From: a virus
Direction: 5' to 3' (one strand)
IMG/VR virus record: IMGVR_UViG_3300036800_000124
Span: 1-45,857 of that record
Length of the DNA stretch: 45,857 nucleotides
Part shown: piece by piece, positions 1-10,309 of the stretch
How the letters are laid out: each line of letters opens with the position of its first letter
How positions within the stretch are numbered: the first letter of the stretch is position 1
The notes under the pieces: generated by a model
Database searches by the model: none
Told to the model about the DNA's origin: nothing
Seen by the model: only the letters and a program-made list of their open reading frames with translations
Program-made: the position numbers and the translations under genes

Positions 1-127
1 CCGGTCTAATGTCCCCGCGCAAGGCACAGGCACCGAGGGGCGCTGGCGTTCGCTCTGACGGCGAAGTCACCAAGGGCAACATCAAGAACCCGAACACTGG
101 CCAGCCAAACGGCAACGCGCCGAGAGG
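1..127. repeat. Terminal direct repeat, copy 1 (circle overlap)
   Basis: The first 127 bases are identical to the last 127 (45731-45857). This length is a common assembler k-mer size, so the repeat most likely marks a closed circular contig (a circularly permuted or circular genome) rather than a biological terminal repeat. The gene starting at position 9 is therefore complete here and truncated in the second copy. Confidence 0.95.
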
Positions 128-545
128 CGCCGTGACGCGCTCCCTCGCTCGAGCGGGCGCCGGCGCGCCGGAGATGCGCGGCGAAGCGACTGCTCTCGAG
201 ACCGCTGCCGCCAACACTCCTCCTGCTCCTGAGGGCGTCTCGCCCCAGGCGCACGCGGCCCACCTCGCCATGGCGAACTACAAGCCCAACGTCCAGCCAC
301 TCTTCGGCCCGACCCAAAAGCCGTGGGAGCCCGTGACTGCGGGCGCCCCATTGGACTCCAGCCCCACCAACCCGATGGCCATGCCCCAGGCGGGCTCGTC
401 GGGCATCCCCATCGCCACGATGCTCGATCAGGTGGCTGACGCCTCGGGCAGTCCCTCCATTCGTGCCCTCGCAGATCGCGCCCAAGCGGTCGCGGGCGCC
501 AACGCTCCCAATCCGTTCGCGGGTGGCGCTCCCGCTGCTCCGTGA
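9..545 (+). CDS. Pro/Ala-rich virion-module protein, unknown function
   Basis: This 178-residue protein is rich in Pro, Ala and Gly and looks largely disordered, with a basic N-terminus (MSPRKAQAPRG). I recognise no domain. It lies between the portal side (a 56-residue gene that overlaps its ATG as TAATG across the circle junction) and the giant internal virion protein, whose GTG start overlaps its stop (GTGA). The position suggests a minor virion or head-assembly protein co-translated with the portal. That role is inference from neighbours only. Confidence 0.75.
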   Translation: MSPRKAQAPRGAGVRSDGEVTKGNIKNPNTGQPNGNAPRGAVTRSLARAGAGAPEMRGEATALETAAANTPPAPEGVSPQAHAAHLAMANYKPNVQPLFGPTQKPWEPVTAGAPLDSSPTNPMAMPQAGSSGIPIATMLDQVADASGSPSIRALADRAQAVAGANAPNPFAGGAPAAP

Positions 546-3500
546 GCGACCTCATGGGCGGTGCGTCGCCCGAGGAGATGGCGGCAGGCGCTCCCCTCAA
601 CCCACCGAAAACTCCCACGGCGCCAACGACCACGACCACCGCGCCCCCCACGGCGCCCCCCACCGCCACGCAGCAACAGCCGACTCAGCCGCCTGACCCC
701 GACAAGATCAGCGCGGCTACCAACGCTGCGCCAAAACTCGAACCTGACGCCGTCGTAGGCGTCGCCGCGACCTCATCCTCAGCCCAAGAAGCCGCCGTCA
801 AGGCCCAAGCGATCAACGTCTACAACCAGAGCGTCAAAATGGCCGACCTCTTGAAGAAGCAGAGCGTCGACTGGCAGCACTCCTACTGGGAGAAAGCGTC
901 CAACACCACCCAGTCTCTCCTCGCCGCCGCGGGTTACGAACCGCCCAACCCCGCCGACGTCACCACGCAGAACCCAGGATTCTGGCACGGCATCGTCCAT
1001 ATCGCTGATGACGTGCGCCACGGCGCGGCCGCAACCAGCAACGCGGCGGTTGCGCCTCTCGGCCAGGTGTTCAACACGGCCATGTCGCCCATCAGCCAAC
1101 TGGAGCGGTCTGCGTTCCTGAGTGCGGGTCAACAGCACGTCAAACTCGGCGAAGAGGGAAAGACCAACTCCCTCTCGGCAGACTGGAACACCCTGACGGG
1201 CGTGCTGCGCGACTACAACTCGGTGTCCAACGGCGCCACCTCATTCCAGCCCGACGTCGTCATCTACGTGAAGAAGATCATGGGCATCAACGGGCAGACG
1301 CTCAAGCTCGCGAAGTTGATGGCGGGCGGGGACAATCTCCAAGAAGTGCTCGCCTCCATGCCACCCGATGTGCGCGCGAACGCCTTCTCGTTGATTCAGA
1401 CCAACCCGAAGTTCATGGACGCCGTGAAGATGCTCTCAGACGGACACCTCTCGCTCGGTCAGGTGCTCTTTGGTGGTCTCTCCGCACCGCAGGCGCACCA
1501 GGTATTCCCGAAGGTCTCTGAGGGTGACATCCAGAAGCTGACTACCGGTGGCCAAGTGGTTGGTGCCGCGGGCGTGGCTGCGGGCATCGCGGCGGGTGGC
1601 GAAGAGGGACTGCCGAGCCAGATCGGAGACCTCTTGAGCGGAGGGGGCGCGTCGCTGCGTGGGACCATCGCGCTCGGCACACTAGGCGGCAGCGTGAGCG
1701 CGAGCGTCTTGGCCGCGTCCAAGGGCGAGAGCGTCGACACGGAAACGGCGATACAGCCCTTCGGTCTCACGGTGCACCCGCTGTCGGGGCTCGCTGATGG
1801 GCTCGTCGGCTGGTACGGCAACCCGTTGTTCGGACTCCTCCAGGGGCGCAGCGCCTACAACGACGCGGTGCACTCGCTCGCCACCATGGACGCCATGAAG
1901 GACGCCAACGTCGTGCGCTTCTATACCACGCGCGGATCCGGCATTCGCTTCGCGCGCGTCTTCGCCAAGGCCGCGACATCGCCGTGGATCGACAAGGCGA
2001 CGGGGGAGGCGGGGAAGACCGCCAACTTCCAGGCCATCGTCAACGCCGGCATCAAGGTCGACGGCATGGAAGACGTGATAAACGGGAGCTACGACGCCAT
2101 CAAAGCGGCCCAGGAGGCTGGGCACCCCGAGCAGGCGGTCGGCGAGATGATGGCCAAGCCTCAGGCCATGATGAACATCTTTCGAGGTCGAGCGGGCATG
2201 TTCTATCGCGACGCCACTCAGTACCCCCACATCACCATCACCGAGCAGATGGCCGAGGACTTGAAGGGCATCGGCAAAAGGGCACTCGGTGGCCGGCGCT
2301 TCAATCCCGGTGCAGTGTCCCCACGCGATCTCATCACCGACGCCTTTGGCAGCACGGTGGCCGACGACGGCATCGCTGCAGCTCAGGCCGAGGAGAAAGA
2401 GCAGGCGCTCGGGCCCGCCGCACGATTCACTCGACGCACCACCAACCTGGTGCCGACGAATGGCTACGTGAAGTTCTCTGACCGCGACATCGGCACGCAG
2501 ATCGAGCGCCTCGCCGCCTTCTCTTTGCCTGACGACATGATCGCCAGCGCGCGCAACGGGTTCTCTGCAATCCCCAAGGGCGCGATCGGCGAGCAGCGCA
2601 AGTTCATCACGGGAGTCGTCGGCGACATGATGCAGTGGATGGGCATTGATCGCACCGCTGACGGCAAAGCGTTTATGGACGGCTGGCTTGACAAGCAGCG
2701 CTACTCCTACCAAGGAAACGCTGACTGGGTGAACTCTGCGGATCCCGATGGCCCGAAGACGGCCATGGCGCTATGGGACACGCAGTTGGCGGACGCCATT
2801 GGACTGCCGGACTTCCGTGAGCTGTACAAGTACGCGAAGAAGTCGTGGTTCATGTCGCTGCTGCAGAGCGGACTCAACAACGACCTCTTCGACAAGTTCA
2901 TGTCCTCATTCTGGAAGCGTGCGTTGCTCCTACGCCCAGGTTTTGCTCTGCGCTTCGCCGGGGAAGAGGCGCTCAACTACATGCTGCGCAACGGCCCGCG
3001 CGCTTACCTCGAGGGTCGCGTGGCGTCCTCGCTCTACAACACGGCCAACGTCTCGGCAGAGCGCAGAGCGGTGGCTGACGCGGCAGCGGCAGCGGCAGCG
3101 CGCGGGGACGTGGGCGCGGTGAACGACGCGGATGCGGGTGCGCTGCACCACGCGCTCACCTCTGGGCTTCCTCCAGAAGTCGTGGCGAACATCAAGACAC
3201 CCAACGAGTTGCGAGCATCGCTCTCGGCGTTCAACGCAATGGACTGGCTACGCGGAGGTGGCATCGCCTTCACGCCGAACGACATTCTCGACGGGGCGAT
3301 GAACCTCGCCAAGCGCGGCGTGCTCGACTCGCCCTACGAGGACGCCATCAGCGTCGTGTCGGCCCACGGCGATGTCTATACCGGCGACACCAAACTTGAC
3401 GAGCAGTCACTCTGGAAGAACGAAAATGGCGACGACGTGTCGATCTCGCGCACCGGCATCTACCGAGCGGTAAAGCCAGGCTCCAACGAGGAGATCCCCG

Positions 3501-6379
3501 GCTGGAGCATGAAGCTCAGCCAGATCGCACGCTCCCAGGTGGGAAAGATCGCCGCTCGAGCGTGGCAACACGGCGGCGTCGACGCCCAGATCCAAGAAGT
3601 CGAGGACTGGATCAACGGCACCGCGATCAAGACTCGCGTCGCCGACCGAGAAGCGGACCTCGAAGATGCCCGACTGGAGGGCAGCGACAGCGACATAAAG
3701 CGAGCGCAGCAGTCCCTCGACGGAGTGAAGAAAGAGTTCGAGTATCACGAACAGCAGTTGCAGCGCTTCGGGGTCTACGGCCAGTCGAAAGACGGCTCGA
3801 CCGTCGCCTCCGGCGCCATCACCCAAGAGCAGGCCAACCATGACTGGGCAGAGGCCATGGTGAACGACCTCAACCACTACACCATGACCACCGAACCGCA
3901 AGACTTCACCGAGGTGGACGGCGAGATGGTGCCCAACCCGACCGATGGTCCCCAGCCCATTCGCTTGCCCGTCTCCCTTACTCCGAAGACGCCCTGGAAG
4001 ATCGGGACGCGCGACGAGGACCGCAACATCAGCATCGCTGATCCGAAAGGTCCCTACACCGGCGTACCCGCAGGACACGTGCGACTCTTCCACGCAGAGA
4101 ACACCAAGACCGCCCAAGAGGGACTGCCGCGCATCACCAACCCGGGTCGCGCCTGGTTCCCCGACTTCCAAAAGGCCATGAATCGCGCAGGCAGCGATGG
4201 TGAGGTCTACCAGATCGACGTGCCCGCTGACGTGGCGAAAGAGCACTACGACTATCACGGCACGGGCGACGTCGACGAGCACTTGACCAACATCCAAGAA
4301 GCGCAGGGCGCGGGCAAACGCGGCGGTGGGAAAGAACCGAACATCCCTGGCCACTTTGAGAGTGGCGACGTGGTGCACTCACGCGAGGGTGAGAACACGC
4401 CACGCCTGCTGATCGACGAGATTGGGCGAGGTGAGGTGCCGGGAAACGACACGCTCAAGCGCATTGATCGCATCCATATCCCCGACGACATCGCGGCCCC
4501 CGACATGGTCCTCAAGGTCGACAAGGAAAACCTCTACGAGCGTTTTATGAACAAGGGCATGCAGCAGGTCGTCGGTCGCCCCGCCGACTGGCTCTCGCGC
4601 CAGCCGATCTTTACGCGCAACTACTCGATTGCGCTGAAAGAGGCGCGCACCTTCGTCTCGGCGCGCCAGATCGAAGACGAGAGTGGGGACCTCGCCCACG
4701 ACATCGCTATGGAACGTGCCACCAACGAGACGCTGCCCTACATCCACAACCCCGCCGTGAAGTCTCAGATGAGCGTCATCGTGCGCAACATGGCACCCTT
4801 CTGGTTCGCCCAGGAGCAGTTCTACAAGCGCTGGGCGCGCCTCTTTGGCACCTACCCCGAGGCGTGGTACAAGCTCCAACTCACCATGAACGGCATGCGC
4901 TCGGTGGGCTTCGTCCAGAACGACCAGTACGGCCAGGCATCCTTCGTCTACCCCGGCTCCCAGGCGGTCCTCAAGTTCCTCACGCAGCTGCCGTTCTTCG
5001 GCTCCATCCCGGTCGGCGTGGCACTCACCGGCGAAGTGAGCCAACTGAACCCGACGCTCGCCAACTCGCTCGCGCCATGGCCGTCGTTCGGGCCGATCGT
5101 GACAGTCCCCATGTCACTGGTGGGCGTGATGTTCCAGCACTGGGGTATCACGCAACCAATGGACGTCGCCCAAGCCACGCTCGGTCCCGAAGCGCCACAG
5201 ATCGAGCAAGACGACAACTGGATTCAAGACATCGTCGGTCAGCTCATGCCCTCGTTCGTGAACCGAACCTTCCAGTGGACGCTCGCTGACATCGACGGCA
5301 ATCCCGGCAACGTCTCCGCGCCGATCTACATGAGCGCCATGATCACCGCCGCGCAGCAAATGGAGGCGCAGGGACACGGCCTCACTGGTGAAGAGCAGCG
5401 CAATCCGCGCCTCGTCCAGCAGTATCTCGATCGACTGGCCAACTGGACGAAGAACATCATCTTGCTGCGCGCATTCTTCGGGCTGATGGCACCCGCCACA
5501 CCGACCTTCAAGTTCAACGACCAAGGACTCGGTGCCAAACTGGACGCCCTCATCAACACGATGCCTTACGACCAGGCCGTGAGCGAGTTCTTGAAGGTGT
5601 ACCCGAACGCCACCCCCGACACGATCTTTGGATCCTCGACGTCGAACTCCTCATCGCTGTCCGGCGCCTACGTTCCTGCGACCACGCTGGCGGCGAACTT
5701 CATCAACAAGAACGTCGACTTCTTCGAGAACTACCCCCAGATCGCTCCATGGGCGCTCCCGAATGAGTCGTCGCGCGCTCTCTTCAACGCCAACGCCTAC
5801 GCCGAGGAAGAGACGCTCGACCTTCGCGTGAAGAGCAACCTCACCCAGTGGTACGACGCGACCAAGTACGCCGAGGGTGCCAACATCTACTACCCGCTCG
5901 AGCAGACCGTCGAAGCGGCGAAGAGCGGCACCACCGCGACCGCCCTTAGCGCACAGCAGGCGCTCGGCATCACCCAGGCCCAGGCCCAACAGCGTCTCGG
6001 CGTCGAGGGTCAGTCCGAGCAGCAGATCAGCGCCACGTGGGACGCGTGGAAGACGAAGTTCCTCTACACGCACCCGATCTTCAATAACCAGCTGTCCGTC
6101 GAGGGAACCATGGGCGACGCGCGTCGCAACAACGTCGTCCAGGATCTCCAGAGCGCCATCAAAGCCGACGCGCTGCCCGAGACCAACTGGTCATCCAAGG
6201 TCCAAATCCTGATGGCGGCATACGACAAAGTCGCTGACGCCTATCCCTCGTTGGAAGGTACGACGCAAGCCACACAGAACAAGGATGCGTTCATCGTCTG
6301 GGCCAACGCCTACGCCGCGGCGTACCCCGTGGTCGCCCCCTTCGTCAATGGCGTCCTCATCAAGCAGGTTCCTGGGTGA
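542..6379 (+). CDS. Giant internal virion (ejection) protein with ADP-ribosyltransferase-like region
   Basis: At 1,945 residues this is the largest gene of the genome. It starts with GTG overlapping the previous stop. A Pro/Thr-rich disordered N-terminus (about residues 15-60) is followed by long helical stretches with Ala/Gly-rich hydrophobic segments (about 340-400). Near residues 1174-1296 there is a region with the pattern HVRLFHAE, then GRAWFPDFQKA, then GEVYQIDVP, which resembles the ADP-ribosyltransferase-like fold found in phage polyvalent proteins. The C-terminal third is helical with hydrophobic segments (about 1480-1560). Size and its place beside portal and capsid genes of a podovirus-like module fit an ejected internal protein that may help form a DNA conduit. 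A tape measure is less likely because no tail-tube or sheath genes are seen. Confidence 0.8.
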   Translation: MSDLMGGASPEEMAAGAPLNPPKTPTAPTTTTTAPPTAPPTATQQQPTQPPDPDKISAATNAAPKLEPDAVVGVAATSSSAQEAAVKAQAINVYNQSVKMADLLKKQSVDWQHSYWEKASNTTQSLLAAAGYEPPNPADVTTQNPGFWHGIVHIADDVRHGAAATSNAAVAPLGQVFNTAMSPISQLERSAFLSAGQQHVKLGEEGKTNSLSADWNTLTGVLRDYNSVSNGATSFQPDVVIYVKKIMGINGQTLKLAKLMAGGDNLQEVLASMPPDVRANAFSLIQTNPKFMDAVKMLSDGHLSLGQVLFGGLSAPQAHQVFPKVSEGDIQKLTTGGQVVGAAGVAAGIAAGGEEGLPSQIGDLLSGGGASLRGTIALGTLGGSVSASVLAASKGESVDTETAIQPFGLTVHPLSGLADGLVGWYGNPLFGLLQGRSAYNDAVHSLATMDAMKDANVVRFYTTRGSGIRFARVFAKAATSPWIDKATGEAGKTANFQAIVNAGIKVDGMEDVINGSYDAIKAAQEAGHPEQAVGEMMAKPQAMMNIFRGRAGMFYRDATQYPHITITEQMAEDLKGIGKRALGGRRFNPGAVSPRDLITDAFGSTVADDGIAAAQAEEKEQALGPAARFTRRTTNLVPTNGYVKFSDRDIGTQIERLAAFSLPDDMIASARNGFSAIPKGAIGEQRKFITGVVGDMMQWMGIDRTADGKAFMDGWLDKQRYSYQGNADWVNSADPDGPKTAMALWDTQLADAIGLPDFRELYKYAKKSWFMSLLQSGLNNDLFDKFMSSFWKRALLLRPGFALRFAGEEALNYMLRNGPRAYLEGRVASSLYNTANVSAERRAVADAAAAAAARGDVGAVNDADAGALHHALTSGLPPEVVANIKTPNELRASLSAFNAMDWLRGGGIAFTPNDILDGAMNLAKRGVLDSPYEDAISVVSAHGDVYTGDTKLDEQSLWKNENGDDVSISRTGIYRAVKPGSNEEIPGWSMKLSQIARSQVGKIAARAWQHGGVDAQIQEVEDWINGTAIKTRVADREADLEDARLEGSDSDIKRAQQSLDGVKKEFEYHEQQLQRFGVYGQSKDGSTVASGAITQEQANHDWAEAMVNDLNHYTMTTEPQDFTEVDGEMVPNPTDGPQPIRLPVSLTPKTPWKIGTRDEDRNISIADPKGPYTGVPAGHVRLFHAENTKTAQEGLPRITNPGRAWFPDFQKAMNRAGSDGEVYQIDVPADVAKEHYDYHGTGDVDEHLTNIQEAQGAGKRGGGKEPNIPGHFESGDVVHSREGENTPRLLIDEIGRGEVPGNDTLKRIDRIHIPDDIAAPDMVLKVDKENLYERFMNKGMQQVVGRPADWLSRQPIFTRNYSIALKEARTFVSARQIEDESGDLAHDIAMERATNETLPYIHNPAVKSQMSVIVRNMAPFWFAQEQFYKRWARLFGTYPEAWYKLQLTMNGMRSVGFVQNDQYGQASFVYPGSQAVLKFLTQLPFFGSIPVGVALTGEVSQLNPTLANSLAPWPSFGPIVTVPMSLVGVMFQHWGITQPMDVAQATLGPEAPQIEQDDNWIQDIVGQLMPSFVNRTFQWTLADIDGNPGNVSAPIYMSAMITAAQQMEAQGHGLTGEEQRNPRLVQQYLDRLANWTKNIILLRAFFGLMAPATPTFKFNDQGLGAKLDALINTMPYDQAVSEFLKVYPNATPDTIFGSSTSNSSSLSGAYVPATTLAANFINKNVDFFENYPQIAPWALPNESSRALFNANAYAEEETLDLRVKSNLTQWYDATKYAEGANIYYPLEQTVEAAKSGTTATALSAQQALGITQAQAQQRLGVEGQSEQQISATWDAWKTKFLYTHPIFNNQLSVEGTMGDARRNNVVQDLQSAIKADALPETNWSSKVQILMAAYDKVADAYPSLEGTTQATQNKDAFIVWANAYAAAYPVVAPFVNGVLIKQVPG

Positions 6380-6413
6380 ACCGTCTCGTAGTCTTGCGTG
6401 AGGAGGTGGGCGC

Positions 6414-7463
6414 GTGAGCGGCAACACTGCAACGAAAAAGAAGCCCACACTCACTAAGGCTCAGAAGACTCTCGACAACTTCGGCAACGCGGAGAGCGGA
6501 CTCGGCGCCACACTCGGTGGAACGGCGGGGACGACCAAAGTCCCGGGAGTCACCACTGCGGACGCGTCGGACATTGTCCCCTTCACGCTGCCGAACCAGA
6601 AAGCCGATTTCACCCCGACCGGCAACATCACCACGAAGACCGCGGGCGGCGGCACACAGATGACGTTCTCCAACTGGGTCGACGCCATTCACCAGCTCCA
6701 GGGCGACAAGGCCGCGCTCACGCAGATTCAAACGCAGATGAAGGCGGCGGGCTACTACACCTCGAAGTCGTGGTCCAGCTACGGGACGCTCGACAGCGCC
6801 ACGGTGAACGCCTGGAAGCAGCTGGGTCTGGACGCCGTGGGCAGCAACATCACGGCGACCTCGCTCCTCGCCGCGGGTGAAAACGCGCCGAACCTCGTCA
6901 CCGACATGAACGCGGTCCAAGAGAAGATCAACGCAGCGACCGAGGCGGCAGATTCAGCCACGTCCTCGAGCGTGAGCCTCACCGACCCCAACAAGATCAT
7001 TCAGACGCTCGAGACCGCTGCCGACTCCATGGGCATCAACCTCACCCAGGACCAGTTGAACCAGTTCGCGAACGCCTTCATCAATGGGCCACAGGGCGAA
7101 GTCGCCGCTGAGACCAACGAGATCAACCAGGAGAAGGCCAACGACAGCGCCGGCGCGAAGCAGCTGACGACGGCTCTCGGTGACTTGAAGAGCGGCAACG
7201 TCGCCCAAGCGAATGCGGCAGAGAACGCGACGGGTCCGACCTCGGTTGCGACGAAGGCGGCGCCTGACCTCGACGCCGAAGCGATCGCCACCGCGAAGAG
7301 CATCAATCCCGCGATGTACGACGCCACCCAGTCGTCCGATCTCTATGGCCTTATCCAGCGCGCGCTTGGCGGCTCGCTGCAACAGCCGACTTCGCCCTCC
7401 TCGCCGACGAGCCAGGCCGCATCTGGCCTCATCGCCACCACCCCGATCGCCGGAGCGCCGTAA
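6414..7463 (+). CDS. Internal virion protein, PG-binding-like segment
   Basis: This 349-residue protein has a GTG start behind a strong AGGAGG ribosome site at 6401-6406. It is Ala/Thr/Asn-rich and mostly helical. Residues about 93-140 (IQTQMKAAGYY, then GTLDSATVNAWKQL) resemble the repeat pattern of peptidoglycan-binding type 1 domains, although no detailed match can be claimed. Its stop overlaps the start of the next gene (TAATG). It belongs to the run of internal virion candidates at 0.5-10.3 kb and may position the neighbouring lysozyme-like protein on the cell wall. Confidence 0.7.
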   Translation: MSGNTATKKKPTLTKAQKTLDNFGNAESGLGATLGGTAGTTKVPGVTTADASDIVPFTLPNQKADFTPTGNITTKTAGGGTQMTFSNWVDAIHQLQGDKAALTQIQTQMKAAGYYTSKSWSSYGTLDSATVNAWKQLGLDAVGSNITATSLLAAGENAPNLVTDMNAVQEKINAATEAADSATSSSVSLTDPNKIIQTLETAADSMGINLTQDQLNQFANAFINGPQGEVAAETNEINQEKANDSAGAKQLTTALGDLKSGNVAQANAAENATGPTSVATKAAPDLDAEAIATAKSINPAMYDATQSSDLYGLIQRALGGSLQQPTSPSSPTSQAASGLIATTPIAGAP

Positions 7464-9208
7464 TGGCTGAGACTGCCGAGCAGTGGGCTGCGGGATTCCT
7501 CCGGTATCTCGGCGTGCCCGCAGTCGACCCGACTGACCCTCGTCTCATGTTCCTCGTCGCGTGGGATAACCACGAGGGCGACGTGCAGACCAACCCGACC
7601 AATGCTCTCGCCATCGAAGGCGCCGAAGGCCAGAAGACGACCAACTTCAACACGAACGGTGTAAAGACGTTCCAGTCGGTCCAAGACGGCTACGTGGCGC
7701 TCCACAAGTACCTGATTCAGAATGGCGTGACCGGCATCTTGCAGGGACTCACGAACAAGGCGTCGACGGTTCAGTCGCTCGGCCAGGCGCTCGCGGATGC
7801 AGGCTGGGAAGGCTCGGCCACTCCCGCCGCCAAGGCCGCGTCGCAGTCCTACGCCAGCGCCGTGACTCAAGCAGCGGGCGGCGAGGCGATGGCACCGCTC
7901 AACGAAGGGGGCAATGTCGGCGCTGCCACGGGCGCAGCCGGTGAGACAGCCCAGCAGAAAGACACCACCAACGCGAACGGACTCACGCCCGCCGAGAGGA
8001 AAGAGATCGACACGCCCTACACGGGTCCCGGCGCGTACAAGGGATTCGACCTGCAGGGCATCACGGGAGGGCAGAAGGCCAACGTCGAACAGGCGATCAC
8101 CGAACTGCTCGCCCAGCCTGGTGGCGTCGCGGGAATCCTGAATGGGATCTACAAGAACTACGGCAGCGAGGCGTGGATGGCCAACGTCCCCGAGGTGCGC
8201 ACGCTGCTCGTCGCGGGCACCGCGCTCGGCTGGGACCAGGACCCGGCCCTCTTCAACTCCGAACTGCAGAACACCAACTGGTACAAGACGACCGCACCGG
8301 GCGTGCGCAACTGGCAAGAGCTGAGCGCCGACGACCCGGCGTCCGCGCAGAACGCCATCAAAGAGGCGGCAGCGCGCGTCACCAGCGACGCCAACACGCT
8401 CGGCGTTCCGCTCACCCAAGCCCAGGTCCAGACGCTCGCAAAGACGGTTGCCTCCCAGTCGATCGGCTCGGAGACGGGACTCAACACCTACGACTCGACG
8501 ATGGTGAGCGACCAGCAGATTCTCGGCTACATCACCGCCATGGCGAACACCACTGATCTCACCTCGGTGCTATCGGGCGCAGCGACGACGAATGTTCCCG
8601 CGACGTCGACCAGTGCCGCGACGACCGCGATCACTGGCCAGGGCGACGCGGCGTCGCTCTACAACCAGTACACGGCGATCGTGCGTAACTACATGCTGCC
8701 AATGACGCCCTCGCAGATCGCGGCCAAGGTCCAGCAAGACTTGTCCGGCGACACTGGGCAGGGGAACTTCCTCACTGGCGCCATCTCGAGTTTCACGACC
8801 TACGCACAGAACCAGGCGAAGATGCTCTACCCCGCGTTCGCGGGCGCCATCGGGACCGACGCCACGACTGGCAATGACCAGGACTTGTACCAGGCAACGG
8901 CCAACATTCGTGCGCTCGTCGCCCAGTACACCGGCAACGCCGACCCCGACACCGTCAACCTGAATACTCCCCAGTATTCGTGGATTCTCTCAGGCTCGGC
9001 GCCTCCTTCGTCCTCCGCGCAAGTGAGCGGCGCCGGCGCGACCATCGGAACGTCGGGGTCTGGCTCGAGCGCGAGCGCAGTGGCGCCTCCGACGACCGAC
9101 CAACTCACGAGCTACCTCATGCAGCAGCCCCAGTTTCAAACGACGAACGGGGCGAAGGAAATGGGATGGCAAATTGGCTCGGCGATCACCAAGGCGTTTG
9201 GCTACTAA
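7463..9208 (+). CDS. Virion-associated lysozyme-like protein
   Basis: The first 85 of 581 residues carry the signature of a lysozyme-like domain seen in actinophage virion proteins: WDNHEGD with a candidate catalytic Glu38, then NPTNAL, then NTNGVKTFQSVQDGYVALH. The rest is Ala/Thr/Ser/Gln-rich helical sequence with a low-complexity segment near residue 525 (SGSGSSASA). The domain probably opens peptidoglycan locally during DNA entry and is carried in the particle, as with other podovirus internal proteins. It directly abuts the next gene. The lysozyme-like call rests on pattern recognition and should be tested by profile search. Confidence 0.7.
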   Translation: MAETAEQWAAGFLRYLGVPAVDPTDPRLMFLVAWDNHEGDVQTNPTNALAIEGAEGQKTTNFNTNGVKTFQSVQDGYVALHKYLIQNGVTGILQGLTNKASTVQSLGQALADAGWEGSATPAAKAASQSYASAVTQAAGGEAMAPLNEGGNVGAATGAAGETAQQKDTTNANGLTPAERKEIDTPYTGPGAYKGFDLQGITGGQKANVEQAITELLAQPGGVAGILNGIYKNYGSEAWMANVPEVRTLLVAGTALGWDQDPALFNSELQNTNWYKTTAPGVRNWQELSADDPASAQNAIKEAAARVTSDANTLGVPLTQAQVQTLAKTVASQSIGSETGLNTYDSTMVSDQQILGYITAMANTTDLTSVLSGAATTNVPATSTSAATTAITGQGDAASLYNQYTAIVRNYMLPMTPSQIAAKVQQDLSGDTGQGNFLTGAISSFTTYAQNQAKMLYPAFAGAIGTDATTGNDQDLYQATANIRALVAQYTGNADPDTVNLNTPQYSWILSGSAPPSSSAQVSGAGATIGTSGSGSSASAVAPPTTDQLTSYLMQQPQFQTTNGAKEMGWQIGSAITKAFGY

Positions 9209-10294
9209 ATGACCATGCTCGACTCCACGCAGGCAGAAGCCGCCGCTGGCGACGCGATCGCTGACCCGAACGCTCCACCAGCGACCACGTACCCCGCACC
9301 GACCACGACGCCTACAACGACCACCAGCACGACCGACCCGACCGTGACCGCAGCTGATGGCTCGACGCTCGACTACAACACCGCCAGTCAGATCATCGAC
9401 GCTGCGTTGCAACTGGTCGGCATGGACCCGAACTCTGCGGCCTCCTCAGGTATCAATGTGGGCCAGACCCTCACCCAGTATTTCTGGGGACAGATCGCGA
9501 GCGAGGGCATCACCGACCCGACGACCATCGGCGACATGGTGCAGACGCTCCTTCCCGCAACTGGTCAGTTTCAGGTGGCCTTCCCCGGCTACGCCCAGGC
9601 CCTCGCCAATGGGTACGTGCGCACCGTCGCCGCCTACACCACCGCCGAAGAGGGGATCACTGCCGCCATGCTCCAGGGCGGCGTCCCGCAATCGCTCATC
9701 ACGCCAACGACCGTGGGCAACCTGATCGCTGACGGCAACTCGACCAACGAGGTTGCCGAGCGCGTGACCAACGGCCTCGATGCCGCCATGAACGCGCCCG
9801 CCGAGGTGCAGAACTACTTCGAGCAGGAGTTCGGTGCGGGCAACGGCGTGAACGCGCTCGCGCAGACATTCCTCAACCCCGACATCGACCCGGTCACGCT
9901 CCAGAAGATGCTGGCCGGTGCGGAGATCCAGGGTGCCGCCGCGGCGAGCAACCTCCCCATCAGCCAGGGACTTAGCCAGCGACTCGCCGACATGGGCCAG
10001 ACCTACGCCAGTGCCCAGCAGACTTTCAAGACCCTGACCGCCCAGGCCGGTCTCTTCCAGCAGACGGTGGGCGAGCAGAACAGCCAAGCGCCGGTGCCGG
10101 GAACGCAGAACCAGAACCAGCCGCTCACCGAAGCCAACCAGGGCGTCGAAGCGGCGTTCGGTCTCTCGGCCAACGCAGATCAGCAAGTCCACCAATCCGC
10201 GCTCGCCAGGGTGAACGACTTTCGCGGAGGCGGCGGGGCATCCACGACCCAGGCTGAGGGATTCTCAGGATTGGCTTCTGCCAAAGCCTTTTAG
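9209..10294 (+). CDS. Internal virion protein, unknown function
   Basis: This 361-residue protein begins one base after the previous stop. A Thr/Pro-rich linker (residues 20-45, almost only T and P) precedes a helical Ala/Gln/Asn-rich body without a recognisable domain. Composition and context match the two preceding genes, so it is probably the last member of the internal virion set. The downstream HNH gene differs in composition, so the structural operon is interrupted here. Confidence 0.65.
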   Translation: MTMLDSTQAEAAAGDAIADPNAPPATTYPAPTTTPTTTTSTTDPTVTAADGSTLDYNTASQIIDAALQLVGMDPNSAASSGINVGQTLTQYFWGQIASEGITDPTTIGDMVQTLLPATGQFQVAFPGYAQALANGYVRTVAAYTTAEEGITAAMLQGGVPQSLITPTTVGNLIADGNSTNEVAERVTNGLDAAMNAPAEVQNYFEQEFGAGNGVNALAQTFLNPDIDPVTLQKMLAGAEIQGAAAASNLPISQGLSQRLADMGQTYASAQQTFKTLTAQAGLFQQTVGEQNSQAPVPGTQNQNQPLTEANQGVEAAFGLSANADQQVHQSALARVNDFRGGGGASTTQAEGFSGLASAKAF

Positions 10295-10309
10295 CAGTAT
10301 CCTTTTTAC

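Noticed and set aside
6-669. Long antisense open frames opposite the first genes
   Set aside because: They have no ribosome site or domain and are explained by the GC-rich codon bias of the plus-strand genes, as are most other antisense frames here.
542-6379. Reading the giant gene as a siphovirus tape measure
   Set aside because: There are no tail tube, sheath or tape-measure chaperone genes nearby, and adaptor and nozzle-like genes point to a podovirus-like particle.
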